A stretch of 58,558 nt of DNA from JABMMZ01 sp044377005 (GCA_044377005.1 JBILJV010000007.1:1-58558); one strand, 5' to 3'; counted from the first letter of the stretch, positions 36,221 through 45,470 are shown. Numbers and translations are program-made. Notes: a model not told the origin generated them from the letters alone.

Positions 36221-37191
36221 TAATTGTAAATGACATTTATTAAAGTTTGACCAACGGCTTTCAGTGTTTTTTTGTCAATAGCATCCATATTGTCTTGATG
36301 GGTGTGCCAATAAGCGCCAAATTTACTGTCGGTTTGTGGGTCGTAATCAATGATGTCAATGACAGGAATTCCAGTGTATTTCATCATGTAAACATGGTCA
36401 TCTGTAATATATCCTCTTTGGAAGTTTTTAAAGTAGCGGTCGTACTCGCCTGCAATAGCTGTTTCCCATACCAAAGACAGGTAGGAAGGAGCATTTTTTA
36501 AACTGTAACCTTCATAACCGAATTGGGCATTTGGTGCACCTACCATGTCTAATAAAATCCCAAAATCGGCTTTGTAATTAGGTATGTGTGTGTTTTTACC
36601 CCAATATTGAGAACCTAGGCAATAACTATCTTCAGTCATTCCTGAGTTATCTCCCCAATCTTCGGCATCAAACAAAATAATATCAATTCCAATGTCAATG
36701 CGATTTTGATTTAAAATCTGAGCCATTTCCATTAACACAGCGCTTCCACTAGCGCCATCATTAGCACCTAAAATAGGCTTGTTTTTGTTTTCAGTATCTT
36801 GGTCGGCAAATGGTCTTGTGTCCCAATGGGCGCATAGAATTATTCTCTTTTGAGCTTTGGGATTAAATACTGCAATGATGTTTTTGATTGGAATATTTTT
36901 TTTATCAAAAGTAATTGCTGTAGATTCTTGAAGGTAAACGGTATCAGCATATTTGGTAAAATGTTCTACAAAAAACTGGTGGCATTTGGCATGTTGTTTA
37001 GTCCCGGGAACACGTGGTCCAAAGTCCACTTGTTTTTTTACAAACAGATAGGCATTTTCTTCGTTAAAAGGATGTGTTACTTTGGGTATGTTAACAGCAG
37101 GTGTATTATTTACGATGGTATTATTTTCGGGAGGTGGAGTAGAGTTGCAAGCGAAAAATAAAAGTGGCCAAAGGAAAATTAACTTTTTCAT
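36217..37191 (-). CDS. M28 family zinc peptidase/glutaminyl cyclase-like lipoprotein
   Basis: This 324-residue lipoprotein has lipobox LLFFAC (Cys15). The M28 zinc-site residues are visible: His in CAHWDTRP, Asp in GANDGASGSAV, Glu in DAEDWG, Asp in LLDMVGAPN and His in YWHTHQDNMD. The DFGPRVPGT motif near the N-terminus and the single-zinc layout fit glutaminyl-peptide cyclotransferases, which convert N-terminal Gln to pyroglutamate; an aminopeptidase role is the alternative. It is membrane-anchored, facing the periplasm. Confidence 0.87.
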   Translation of the reverse strand: MKKLIFLWPLLFFACNSTPPPENNTIVNNTPAVNIPKVTHPFNEENAYLFVKKQVDFGPRVPGTKQHAKCHQFFVEHFTKYADTVYLQESTAITFDKKNIPIKNIIAVFNPKAQKRIILCAHWDTRPFADQDTENKNKPILGANDGASGSAVLMEMAQILNQNRIDIGIDIILFDAEDWGDNSGMTEDSYCLGSQYWGKNTHIPNYKADFGILLDMVGAPNAQFGYEGYSLKNAPSYLSLVWETAIAGEYDRYFKNFQRGYITDDHVYMMKYTGIPVIDIIDYDPQTDSKFGAYWHTHQDNMDAIDKKTLKAVGQTLINVIYNY

Positions 37192-37244
37192 TTATGCAAA
37201 GATATTAAATTTATAATAGAAAAAAGGGAAAAGAAAGCGGTTGC

Positions 37245-37631
37245 TTAGTTAAGCACCCAAGGCAATACAAAATGAAAATTTGGGATTTTTACATCAAAAA
37301 GTTCTTCATCAAGGAGGCGTAAAAAAGTATATTCACCATGCATTTTACCAAATCCTGTTTTAAGGATACAACCCGAGTAATATTCATAAGAATGATTGGG
37401 TTCAATAATAGGTTGTTCACCTACAACACCAATACCCTCCACCATTTTGTTTTCACCGTTACTGTCGTTGATAATCCATTTTCTCGAGAGCAATTGGACC
37501 GAAAAAGGACTATTATTAGTAATGACAATATGATAATTAAAGAAAAAAGCATCGTCATCAATGTTACTTTGCGTTTCATTGAATTTTGTTTTTACTTCAA
37601 TTATAATTTTATCAGCAATAGAGATAGACAT
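37245..37631 (-). CDS. apaG: ApaG domain protein
   Basis: This 128-residue protein has the fibronectin-III-like ApaG fold: NYHIVITNNSPFSVQLLSRK, then GEQPIIEPNHSYEYYSGC and MHGEYTFLR. The product is sometimes linked to Co2+/Mg2+ resistance or to diadenosine tetraphosphate metabolism; the exact role is unsettled. The length is usual. It is a single gene. Confidence 0.93.
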   Translation of the reverse strand: MSISIADKIIIEVKTKFNETQSNIDDDAFFFNYHIVITNNSPFSVQLLSRKWIINDSNGENKMVEGIGVVGEQPIIEPNHSYEYYSGCILKTGFGKMHGEYTFLRLLDEELFDVKIPNFHFVLPWVLN

Positions 37632-37813
37632 GTAGTAATAAATAGCAATTATAAGACTAAATTGTTTTAAAAATAAGCAGTTTCATTTCTTGTTGATAAA
37701 TAATGAAACAAACCGATTTAAAACAAAGTTAGGGTACTTTATCTAAATTTAGTAAATAGAAGAATGTTTGATACTCGCAATGATAGTTTGACAATTAACT
37801 CCAATATGGAAAA

Positions 37814-38242
37814 TTATACCCTTGCACTGTTTATGGCTCTTGGAATTTTGATAAGATAAAAAAGCAATAAGCCTGCTGGTCCAAACATAAAAGTAATTGG
37901 TAGGCAAAGGGTGTATTTCCATCTTGATATTCCTTTTTTATTTCCTGTTTCCACTATATAGATTCCAACAAATAAATCGAATGCTAAAAAATGAATCCAA
38001 GCAGCCACCAAAGCTTCTTTGGCCTTAAACATTTTTAATATATTTTCTAAAGTTGAAAATGAGTTAGGATTAAACAACGATAAATTAGGAATAATAAGAA
38101 CCAAGTATGCAATACATAAAGTTGTAACAATAGCATATTTTATATAACTAATGATGAACTGATTTTTAGAAAAAATGATAAGAACTAGCCAACTTATGAG
38201 TGCTACAAAGTTGGAGATTTGGAATAGAATGTCGGTTGTCAT
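37814..38242 (-). CDS. ABA4-like (DUF4281) membrane protein
   Basis: This 142-residue protein has four hydrophobic segments. The family motif AWIHFLAFDLFVGIYI lies near residue 82-97, and FMFGPAGLLLFYLIK near the end. The plant homologue ABA4 is needed for neoxanthin formation. In bacteria the role is not known, and no carotenoid genes are seen in this window. Confidence 0.85.
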   Translation of the reverse strand: MTTDILFQISNFVALISWLVLIIFSKNQFIISYIKYAIVTTLCIAYLVLIIPNLSLFNPNSFSTLENILKMFKAKEALVAAWIHFLAFDLFVGIYIVETGNKKGISRWKYTLCLPITFMFGPAGLLLFYLIKIPRAINSARV

Positions 38243-38590
38243 AGTTATTACATTTTAGTTCGTTACAATAATATAATTTCAAATATTATTTTCCAAATCT
38301 ATAAAAAGTAATTAAAATGAAAGTTTATTGACCCAAATAATCAATCATTGTATATTTTTTTTCTTCATTGTAAGTGAGAATTAATTTCGTTTTTCGGTCT
38401 ATTCTAGCAGCTTTGAAAATATTTATTAATAGAAAAAAAGTTGTTATAAAAACAATTTAAAATCAAAGAAGAAGTATCGATGATTATTAAAAATAACATC
38501 TTTTTATTAATTTGGGTTTTTAAAAAAAGAAATTAAGTAAGGCATAATGCGCACTTTGTATTATTAGGACATTTTAAATAACATATTATA
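38243..38590. other. Intergenic region, 348 bp
   Basis: AT-rich sequence between two genes on the minus strand. I see no gene, repeat or clear terminator. It should hold the promoter of the ABA4-like gene. Confidence 0.4.
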
Positions 38591-40486
38591 TTAAAGTATA
38601 ATTATTTTCTTGTGAATTGCAATAAGATTATCGTAGTATACATTAATAAAATAAACACCATTATGGAGCGCATTTCTGTTAAAAGTGAGTTGATTAGTAC
38701 CATCTTTAACAGTACCATTGAATAAACATTTAACAGTTTTGCCATTTAAATCTGTAATTTCAATTTTTACAACATTTGTTGATGTTGTTTCAAAATCTAA
38801 GGTAAATAAATCTATGACAGGGTTGGGATTAACAAGAAATAAGCTATTGCTATAAGTTTCATTTAGTCTGGCAGTTAGTGAACCATTATATACTTGACTA
38901 ATCCATGTGTTATAACAATTATAGGTTGTTCCAAACAATGTTTGTTGAGAACCATAACAACCACTAAGCCATATTTCTGGCTCATTAGGGTTGTATTTGT
39001 AACATATCCCTGTATAGTCACCCCACCTCACATAATTGTCTATTTCAAATGCATTAACAAAGTTATCGCCACTTTTAATTAATGTTGAATTTGACCATTT
39101 TCCTTCGCCATCAAAAATAACGGTTTTTACTTCTGGAAATTTTTGAGGACTGCTGTTCAGAAAACAAAAAATAACAGTTTTATCATTAGAATTTTTTGAA
39201 AACGATGCTATTGTTGGATAAGCATAATCTTCTCCAATATTTCCATATTCAAATGAGACATTTGTTAATGTTTTTAAATCTAAGCGATTATAGTTAATTC
39301 CACTGTAATTGCTTGATTGATAGTCTGATTGAAAAACATAATGTATCGTTTCGTCTAAATAAAAGGCATTAATTATTCTACAATCACTTGTTATTAATTC
39401 AACTTGAGAACCTAATTGTTGAGCGTTTCCTGATGTTGAATAATCTCGCTTGAAAATTGTTTTTTTAACAAGTATGGGGTTAGCATTTATTTCATTAGTA
39501 ATCTCATATAAATTAACTGAGTTCCCACTTCCAGGGTTCTGATTGATAAAGTATAAACCAGGTCCGTAATTTCCTTTTTGTCCATATGAGGCAGGAATTA
39601 AAGTAATGGGAGATCCATCAATATTAGACCAAAGTTTCCAATTTAAATTAATGCCATTATATCCATTGTTTTTACTAATTTGATAAATAATTGACTCACT
39701 AAAACCATTAAGATCACCAAATAAATTACCCGTTATAAATATTTCATTATTTGAAATACCAAGTTTAGGGTAGTCTAACCAACAGCCATTATTAAGCGGA
39801 TTACCTGTTAATTGATAAATCCACCAACCATCCAGTGGATTATTGGTTTTAGAAAATCCAATAATTAATTTTGATTTAGATGATGTAAATCCATGAATTG
39901 CAGTCATTATAAATCTATCTGCTTCGGAATCATATATAACAATAGGATCGTATATAATTTCTGTTAAAGTATTGTCATTGAACAATTCCCAAAATGAACC
40001 TGTCCATAAGGCATTACCTTTTGAATTATAGTAGGCAATATTGCAATTTATTATTGAAACAATAATGCCACTGTCTGAGACTGCGAGAGTATTGTCTGTT
40101 GGAGCTCCACCATTAAAAATATTCCCTTTGAAATTTGTTCCTTTTATTGGATTATACGCCGTAGAACTATTGTTTGTATTATTATTTGTTTCTGAAATTA
40201 AATCATTAATTTTTAAAGTTGTTTTTAAATTTTTTATGGAATCAATTGTATGGTCAAACTGATGTTTTTTATTGATGTTTTTGATATTAACAAACCACGG
40301 AGTAATACTTTTTTCAGGTAAAGCTAAACCAGAACATTCTTGTATTTTAATTTCAGAGCTTTTTCCTATTAAATAACTTCCATTAATATCAATCGACTTT
40401 GTATATTGTGCTGTGAGTTTTATTTCTTTGAAAAATAAAACAAATATTAGCGAAATAGTATGAAAATAGGAATTATATTTTTTCAA
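38591..40486 (-). CDS. T9SS-exported protein with type A sorting domain
   Basis: This 631-residue secreted protein has an N-terminal signal segment ending LTAQ and a C-terminal sorting domain (about 555-631): LVNPNPVIDLFTLDFET, then VKIEITDLNGKTVKC, NGVYFINV and final KKIIIL. This signal directs export by the type IX system. The middle is predominantly beta-strand and rich in Asn, Ser and Tyr, with a DNTLAVSDSGIIVSIIN stretch typical of beta-propeller-like surface proteins. No catalytic motif was recognised. Confidence 0.82.
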   Translation of the reverse strand: MKKYNSYFHTISLIFVLFFKEIKLTAQYTKSIDINGSYLIGKSSEIKIQECSGLALPEKSITPWFVNIKNINKKHQFDHTIDSIKNLKTTLKINDLISETNNNTNNSSTAYNPIKGTNFKGNIFNGGAPTDNTLAVSDSGIIVSIINCNIAYYNSKGNALWTGSFWELFNDNTLTEIIYDPIVIYDSEADRFIMTAIHGFTSSKSKLIIGFSKTNNPLDGWWIYQLTGNPLNNGCWLDYPKLGISNNEIFITGNLFGDLNGFSESIIYQISKNNGYNGINLNWKLWSNIDGSPITLIPASYGQKGNYGPGLYFINQNPGSGNSVNLYEITNEINANPILVKKTIFKRDYSTSGNAQQLGSQVELITSDCRIINAFYLDETIHYVFQSDYQSSNYSGINYNRLDLKTLTNVSFEYGNIGEDYAYPTIASFSKNSNDKTVIFCFLNSSPQKFPEVKTVIFDGEGKWSNSTLIKSGDNFVNAFEIDNYVRWGDYTGICYKYNPNEPEIWLSGCYGSQQTLFGTTYNCYNTWISQVYNGSLTARLNETYSNSLFLVNPNPVIDLFTLDFETTSTNVVKIEITDLNGKTVKCLFNGTVKDGTNQLTFNRNALHNGVYFINVYYDNLIAIHKKIIIL

Positions 40487-40555
40487 TTATATTTTATGAT
40501 TTAATTACAAATTAAAAATAATTTTATTTACCTTCAAAGTTATATTTTCCAATTT

Positions 40556-42037
40556 TTATAGTTCCATTTTTGCATTAAACCCAGCAACTACTTGTTTATA
40601 ATTGTTCCTTTTTTCTTCACTCATTTTGTCGTATGTTTTTAGGAGCATACCTAAGCGTGGATTAGATGAAAAAAAGGCCCTCTGCTTGTTCATAAATTCC
40701 CAAAACAATGCATCCCAAGTATCACACCAATCACCCTTTTTGTAATGACTCATTTTTAACACGTAACTACTGCCACTAATGTAGGGTTTACTCGCCATCA
40801 AACCGCCGTCGGCAAATTGACTCATGCCATACACATTAGGTACCATTACCCAATCATAGGCATCTATAAACAATTCCATAAACCACTGGTAAACCTCATC
40901 AGGATCATATTCATTCAATAACATAAAATTACCCAATATCATTAATCTTTCTATGTGGTGGCAATAGCCTGTTTTTAATACTTTTTTGATAACAACATCA
41001 ATCGGTTCTATTCCTGTAGTTCCATTGTAAAATGATGCAGGAATTTTTTTATTGAATTGCCAATAATTTCGCGTTCTTTCTTCGGTGCCTTTTACTACAT
41101 AAATTCCTCTGATAAACTCTCGCCATCCTATAATCTGTCTTACAAAACCTTCAATGCTGTTAAAGGGAATATTGTGCTTTTCGGCATATTGCAAACTGGT
41201 TTCTATAACTTGGAATGGCGTTAGTAATCCTATGTTTAACATAGGGGTTAATAAACTGTGATTCAAAACCAATTCGTCGCCAACTATGGCATCTTCGTAT
41301 TGCCCAAACTCTGACCAACGAGTTGATAAAAATTCGTTCAACCAAGCTTCACTTTCTTCATGTGTAACAGGATAAATAATCTGTAAATTAATGTCCCCAT
41401 AATGGTGTTCAAAGTTGGTGTTTACATAGTTTATTGCCTCTTGGTAATAGCTGTTTTGCTTAGGGAAATTGACAATAGGTGGTGTTTTGTCTTTGGGATA
41501 CTTGAGCCTGTTGTCGGCATCAAAACTCCATTTTCCTCCTATTGGCTTTTGTTGTTGGTCAAGCAATATCTCCAATTTCTTTCTCTGTTGTATGTAAAAA
41601 TCAGTTTGGAAATACTTACTCTTAGCTGCAAAATATTCGTTTATGTCTTTTTCACTGTTTATAAATAATGGCGTGGTATATTGATAATAATAAAGCTGTT
41701 TTTTGTGGCAAGCTTTTTTAATTTTTTTGTCTAACCAATTGTCGCAAACATTGTAATAGTTAATGGAGCTTGTATTCGTGTGACTTAATCTATTAATAAG
41801 TTCTGTTACATTGCTCGCTGAGTCTGTTGCTTGAATGTATTCAACTGAAATGTGGTTTTCTGTTAAGTAGTTTTCATAATATTTCATGCTTGCACGGTGC
41901 AAAACCAATTTCTGTTTGTGAAATTTGTATTGCGTAAAAAACAAGCTCTCTTCTATCAAGTAAATTTTATCAAATTGCTTCAATAGGTCTAATTCCTTAA
42001 AGAGTTGGTGCGGAAATAATAGAAATAGTTTAAGCAT
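40556..42037 (-). CDS. Cryptochrome/photolyase of the FeS-BCP (PhrB-like) family lacking the iron-sulfur ligands
   Basis: This 493-residue flavoprotein belongs to the family of bacterial (6-4) photolyases with an iron-sulfur cluster (Agrobacterium PhrB type). It has the family start (LFLLFPHQLF), FVRQIIGWREFIRGIY, HHIERLMILGNFMLL, then DAYDWVMVPNVYGMSQFADGG and SKPYISGSSYVLKMSHY. In PhrB four Cys (350, 438, 441, 454) hold a [4Fe-4S] cluster. By my manual alignment only the last is kept here (in GDWCDTWDALFW). The CxxC pair is replaced by YKKGD, and the first Cys by a residue in GIEPIDV. The protein therefore probably lacks the cluster. It is the last gene of the operon and overlaps the DUF2256 gene by 8 bases. 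Confidence 0.9.
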   Translation of the reverse strand: MLKLFLLFPHQLFKELDLLKQFDKIYLIEESLFFTQYKFHKQKLVLHRASMKYYENYLTENHISVEYIQATDSASNVTELINRLSHTNTSSINYYNVCDNWLDKKIKKACHKKQLYYYQYTTPLFINSEKDINEYFAAKSKYFQTDFYIQQRKKLEILLDQQQKPIGGKWSFDADNRLKYPKDKTPPIVNFPKQNSYYQEAINYVNTNFEHHYGDINLQIIYPVTHEESEAWLNEFLSTRWSEFGQYEDAIVGDELVLNHSLLTPMLNIGLLTPFQVIETSLQYAEKHNIPFNSIEGFVRQIIGWREFIRGIYVVKGTEERTRNYWQFNKKIPASFYNGTTGIEPIDVVIKKVLKTGYCHHIERLMILGNFMLLNEYDPDEVYQWFMELFIDAYDWVMVPNVYGMSQFADGGLMASKPYISGSSYVLKMSHYKKGDWCDTWDALFWEFMNKQRAFFSSNPRLGMLLKTYDKMSEEKRNNYKQVVAGFNAKMEL

Positions 42038-42224
42038 TTGTTAGTTTTATACTTGTGTTTTTATTCATTCGGCATTTATCGCTACAATATTTAACGTCGT
42101 CCCAAACCTTTTCCCATTTTTTACGCCAAGTAAAATTCCTGCCACAAACTAAACAAGGCTTTTCGGGTAAATCGGATTTTGCTATCTTTTTTTTCATTTT
42201 TTTAATTTTCCTTATGTCAGACAA
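42030..42224 (-). CDS. DUF2256 small zinc-ribbon-like protein
   Basis: This protein of up to 64 residues has the DUF2256 signature CLVCGRNFTWRKKW, then WDDVKYCSDKCR, giving four Cys that probably bind zinc. A shorter start at MKKKIAKSDL is possible. DUF2256 genes often neighbour photolyase genes. It sits between two photolyase genes on the same strand, 22 bases after one and overlapping the other. The function is unknown; a nucleic-acid or partner-binding role is inferred from the zinc ribbon. Confidence 0.85.
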   Translation of the reverse strand: MSDIRKIKKMKKKIAKSDLPEKPCLVCGRNFTWRKKWEKVWDDVKYCSDKCRMNKNTSIKLTNA

Positions 42225-42246
42225 TGGGGTATCAGTTTTACAACTA

Positions 42247-43746
42247 TTATATTAAATTAATATCAGTTTTATTTATCTTGGTTTTAGTTTTGTTTCGCGT
42301 GTGTTTTTTGATGATTTTGTTGATTTCTTTTTTTACTACATCTGTTTTCTTATGCCCCCATATTTTATCTCTTGCTACTTTTGCAGCACTTTCTAATTCA
42401 ATAATCGGTTTGGGATAATGTTCCCCAATGATAACACCACACAATTGCTGTTCAAGCAAGGGCATAAGTTCAGGTTGATGAATGTATTTTTCGGGAACAT
42501 GACTCAGCTGTGGTAACCACTGTTTAATAAAGATTCCTTTGGGGTCGTGTTCTAAACTTTGCTTTACGGGATTATATATCCTAATGATATTTATGCCTGT
42601 AGTACCTGCTTGCATTTGAAATTGTGGGTAATGTATTCCTGGTTCGTAGTCCAAAAAAAGTTGAGCCAAATGATACACCCCATCTCGCCAATCTTGGTCG
42701 AGGTGATGGCAAAAAAAACTCACAACCATTGCGCGCATTCTAAAGTTTAACCATCCTGTTTTTTCCAAGCATTTCATACAAGCGTCAATAAGTGGAAATC
42801 CTGTTTCACCTCTTTTCCAAGCAGAAATGTATACTTCATTTTTAGTGTGGTTCAATGCTTCGTATCCGTTATTGACACAATGTGTTTCATAACTACATTC
42901 CATTTCAAACTTTTGGATAAAATGACAATGCCATTTTAAGCGGGTTAAGAAATTGGAAAAGGCCCATTTGTATGGCGAATGTTGAGCATGGTCTAACACA
43001 AATAAATACGCTTGTTTAATGCTAATATTGCCCCAACTGATATAAGGTGAAATTCTTCCACAACTTAAGCGACTTTCAAGGGGTTTACTAATGTGTTTGC
43101 TATAGTTTTTCCCTCTATCATTTACAAAACTTTTAAGGTATTTAATGGCATATTCCTCGCCAGCAGGTTGAAATTTTGTAGGGTATTTCTCAAGCTGTTT
43201 TTGCAACTTTTTTTCCAAGGGGAAGGGATTTTTAAATGGCAGTGTTTCACTTATTTTAAACGAATTTACAAGTAAAGGCGAATGCATGGCAACAAACCAA
43301 TTTTTATCCCAACTTTCTCTGTTTTTAATACCCCTTACTACGCCATCTCGTTGAGATTCTGCCCAAGTAATGCCTTCTTTTTTGCAATAAGTTGCTACTT
43401 TTTTATCCCTTTCATATGTGAGTTGAATGCCACTTTCTTGGTAACTGAATATGTTATTAATATGGTATTGCTTGTTAATTTCTTCCAATATTAAAACAAG
43501 CTCTGAGTGAAAAACAATGACTTGTTTTTGGAAAGCACTTAAATTTTTGTTGAGTTGTAAAATGCTGTGGTATTGAAACTGCAAATGTCTTAAGCTTGTG
43601 TCATGGTATGATATTACACTGGGTTCAAAAGCAAAAATGATTATGTAGGGAAGTGAAGATTGTTCTGCCAAATGAAACGGTAAATGGTCTTGTAAACGGA
43701 GGTCGCGCTTTAACCAAACAATATTAATAGGTTGCTTAAAGTCCAT
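42247..43746 (-). CDS. Cryptochrome/deoxyribodipyrimidine photolyase
   Basis: This 499-residue protein has the normal photolyase order. The N-terminal alpha/beta domain begins INIVWLKRDLRLQDHLPF. The FAD domain has SRLSCGRISPYISWG, then TGFPLIDACMKCLEKTGWLN and FRMRAMVVSFFCHHL. The flavin-site end reads INIIRIYNPVKQS. It either repairs UV-made pyrimidine dimers with blue light or is a light receptor. A Lys-rich tail (IIKKHTRNKTKTKINKT) extends beyond the domain and may bind nucleic acid. It lies 6 bases after the short photolyase gene. Confidence 0.93.
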   Translation of the reverse strand: MDFKQPINIVWLKRDLRLQDHLPFHLAEQSSLPYIIIFAFEPSVISYHDTSLRHLQFQYHSILQLNKNLSAFQKQVIVFHSELVLILEEINKQYHINNIFSYQESGIQLTYERDKKVATYCKKEGITWAESQRDGVVRGIKNRESWDKNWFVAMHSPLLVNSFKISETLPFKNPFPLEKKLQKQLEKYPTKFQPAGEEYAIKYLKSFVNDRGKNYSKHISKPLESRLSCGRISPYISWGNISIKQAYLFVLDHAQHSPYKWAFSNFLTRLKWHCHFIQKFEMECSYETHCVNNGYEALNHTKNEVYISAWKRGETGFPLIDACMKCLEKTGWLNFRMRAMVVSFFCHHLDQDWRDGVYHLAQLFLDYEPGIHYPQFQMQAGTTGINIIRIYNPVKQSLEHDPKGIFIKQWLPQLSHVPEKYIHQPELMPLLEQQLCGVIIGEHYPKPIIELESAAKVARDKIWGHKKTDVVKKEINKIIKKHTRNKTKTKINKTDINLI

Positions 43747-43752
43747 TTTAGT

Positions 43753-44847
43753 TTAAGCGCGTTTTTTAAATTGCTTTTCGGCTTGTTTCCAATAACTAAA
43801 AAAAGAAGGAAAATAACCTTTTATATTTTCAAATATCCAATCTCTTTCGTGTTGAATGCCTTTATAATTTATGTTTAAAGGATGTTCTTTGAAATGAAAT
43901 GTTTGTTTGGAATAGAGTTGATGTAATGTTTCAAATGAGCCTACATAAACTTGACAATTCTTGATATTTTTAGATAACTCAAGAATAAATTGAATGGTTT
44001 TTTCACTGACAGGATAGTTCTTAAAATGCTCAGGTTCCAATAACAATATGCGATTGGCTTCAACGTGTTCATCCCATTTAGGATCCAAATTATAAAAGTT
44101 GTAAATATAAATGGGTAAAGAGGTTTGAATTTGGAGTTCATCACTAATTGGCAAAGTAGTTTTTAATTCCAGTACATTCGTTACTTTCAGCACCTCAGGG
44201 ATAACTAAATTGGGAAGCAACTCGTATGTTTGATCCAAAAAGGTATGGCGTTGATTGGTATTACAGTATCTATTGATATTTTCCTGATTGGCATAATATT
44301 TTTTCTGACTAAAACTAGCAGCTACCCACTGCCAACTTAATGCGTTACTAGCCCAATCGGCATCTAAAAGATGGTAATACATCCACTTGGCAGGTTGTTG
44401 CCAATGGCATTGGGCAATGTTACAACTGATACTAGCCACATACATTCTAAGGTGATTGTGCATATACCCTGTTTCGTAAAGAGTAATTATTCCATTGTCT
44501 ATGGCTTCTATTCCTGTTTGTGCACTTACAACGCTTATCGGAACTTGATAATTACTGATATTAGGCTGAGTTTGTTTTACGTCGTTATTAATGTTAGACT
44601 TATGTTCCTGCCACACCAATTGAAAATAATCGCGCCAAGCTAGTTCTTTCAGAAAACTCTCTATTTCACGATGGGAGTAACCTTTATTCAAAACAATTTC
44701 GGCCACTTGTTTGGTTGAAATGACACCACGAGAAATATAGGGAGATAAACGTGTTACAGCACCATTTAAATAATTTCTGGTTTTACCATATTGGATTGGA
44801 TCAATTTGGTCTATCTGATTAATTATATCATCATAAAGGGTCAACAT
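43753..44847 (-). CDS. Short photolyase-like protein with the FAD domain first
   Basis: This 364-residue protein has the photolyase FAD-binding domain at its N-terminus instead of after an antenna domain. Seen are GAVTRLSPYISRGVIS (about 29-44), FLKELAWRDYFQLVW, TGYMHNHLRMYVASI and DADWASNALSWQWVAASFS. The last 130 residues form an alpha/beta unit (NRILLLEPEHFKNYPVS, then QVYVGSFETLHQLY) that looks like part of an antenna-type domain moved to the C-terminus. The usual FRIFNP end of the FAD site is replaced by KKYYANQENINRYC. The start codon shares one base with the stop of the DUF2805 gene (TAATG). Repair or sensing function is not known. Confidence 0.85.
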   Translation of the reverse strand: MLTLYDDIINQIDQIDPIQYGKTRNYLNGAVTRLSPYISRGVISTKQVAEIVLNKGYSHREIESFLKELAWRDYFQLVWQEHKSNINNDVKQTQPNISNYQVPISVVSAQTGIEAIDNGIITLYETGYMHNHLRMYVASISCNIAQCHWQQPAKWMYYHLLDADWASNALSWQWVAASFSQKKYYANQENINRYCNTNQRHTFLDQTYELLPNLVIPEVLKVTNVLELKTTLPISDELQIQTSLPIYIYNFYNLDPKWDEHVEANRILLLEPEHFKNYPVSEKTIQFILELSKNIKNCQVYVGSFETLHQLYSKQTFHFKEHPLNINYKGIQHERDWIFENIKGYFPSFFSYWKQAEKQFKKRA

Positions 44848-45197
44848 TATCTTTTTGATATTTTATTACCCGAAATGGATTTTTGCAAAGTGCATTTATG
44901 TCTATTGATTTCAGGATTTCTTTTCTTAAGGTGTTTTTGACTAACCCCTTGATTCACCCGTTTGCGCCACAGGTTGAAACTGCTCCGTTTAAGTTCCTTG
45001 CGCATTAGTTGAATAACATCAGATTCTGACAAACCAAATTGCATGTAAATAGCTTCAAAAGGAGTTCTGTCTTCCCAAGCCATTTCTATTACTCGGTCTG
45101 TATTGTCGGGTGTTAGGCTAGACAAGGCTTGTTTTTTGTCAAGCAGAGTAAGAGAGGGCGCTTTTTTTCTAATTTTTAAGGGAATTAATTCTTCCAT
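44847..45197 (-). CDS. DUF2805 (TIGR03643) family protein
   Basis: This 116-residue protein has the DUF2805 core (about 28-95): DNTDRVIEMAWEDRTPFEAI, then FGLSESDVIQLMRKELKRSS and WRKRVNQGVSQKH. The core looks like a helix-turn-helix and the tail is very basic, so nucleic-acid binding is likely. It is the first gene of the photolyase operon. Members of this family recur beside photolyases in Bacteroidota, as I recall. The start is ATG; no TAnnTTTG box was found close upstream. Confidence 0.85.
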   Translation of the reverse strand: MEELIPLKIRKKAPSLTLLDKKQALSSLTPDNTDRVIEMAWEDRTPFEAIYMQFGLSESDVIQLMRKELKRSSFNLWRKRVNQGVSQKHLKKRNPEINRHKCTLQKSISGNKISKR

Positions 45198-45441
45198 GTG
45201 GCATTTAAATGAAGTAAGATTTAAACACTTGTTAAGGATAAAATGTTTGGAGACAGAGTAATAAGAGGCAAAATAGTTTTAGGAAATATACACTGAGACT
45301 ATTCGACCAATTTTTATGATTTAATACTATAATAACATATGAGTAAAAGTGTATGAAGTTTTATAAGTTTAAATTAACAAACTGACCGTTTAATTTATTC
45401 AATCATAACATACTTACAACCTAACGCTAATGACGAAAAAT

Positions 45442-45449
45442 TAGTTTTG
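45442..45449 (+). promoter_or_regulatory. -7 promoter box of the nucleotidase-like gene
   Basis: TAGTTTTG matches TAnnTTTG. Its TTG (45447) is in frame with the gene but cannot be the start; the ATG at 45471 follows 21 bases after the box. Confidence 0.55.
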
Positions 45450-45470
45450 TCGCACACAAAAAAGAATAAA

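Noticed and set aside
37338..37670. 110-codon plus-strand open frame over apaG
   Set aside because: It is antisense to a clear apaG gene and is a shadow frame.
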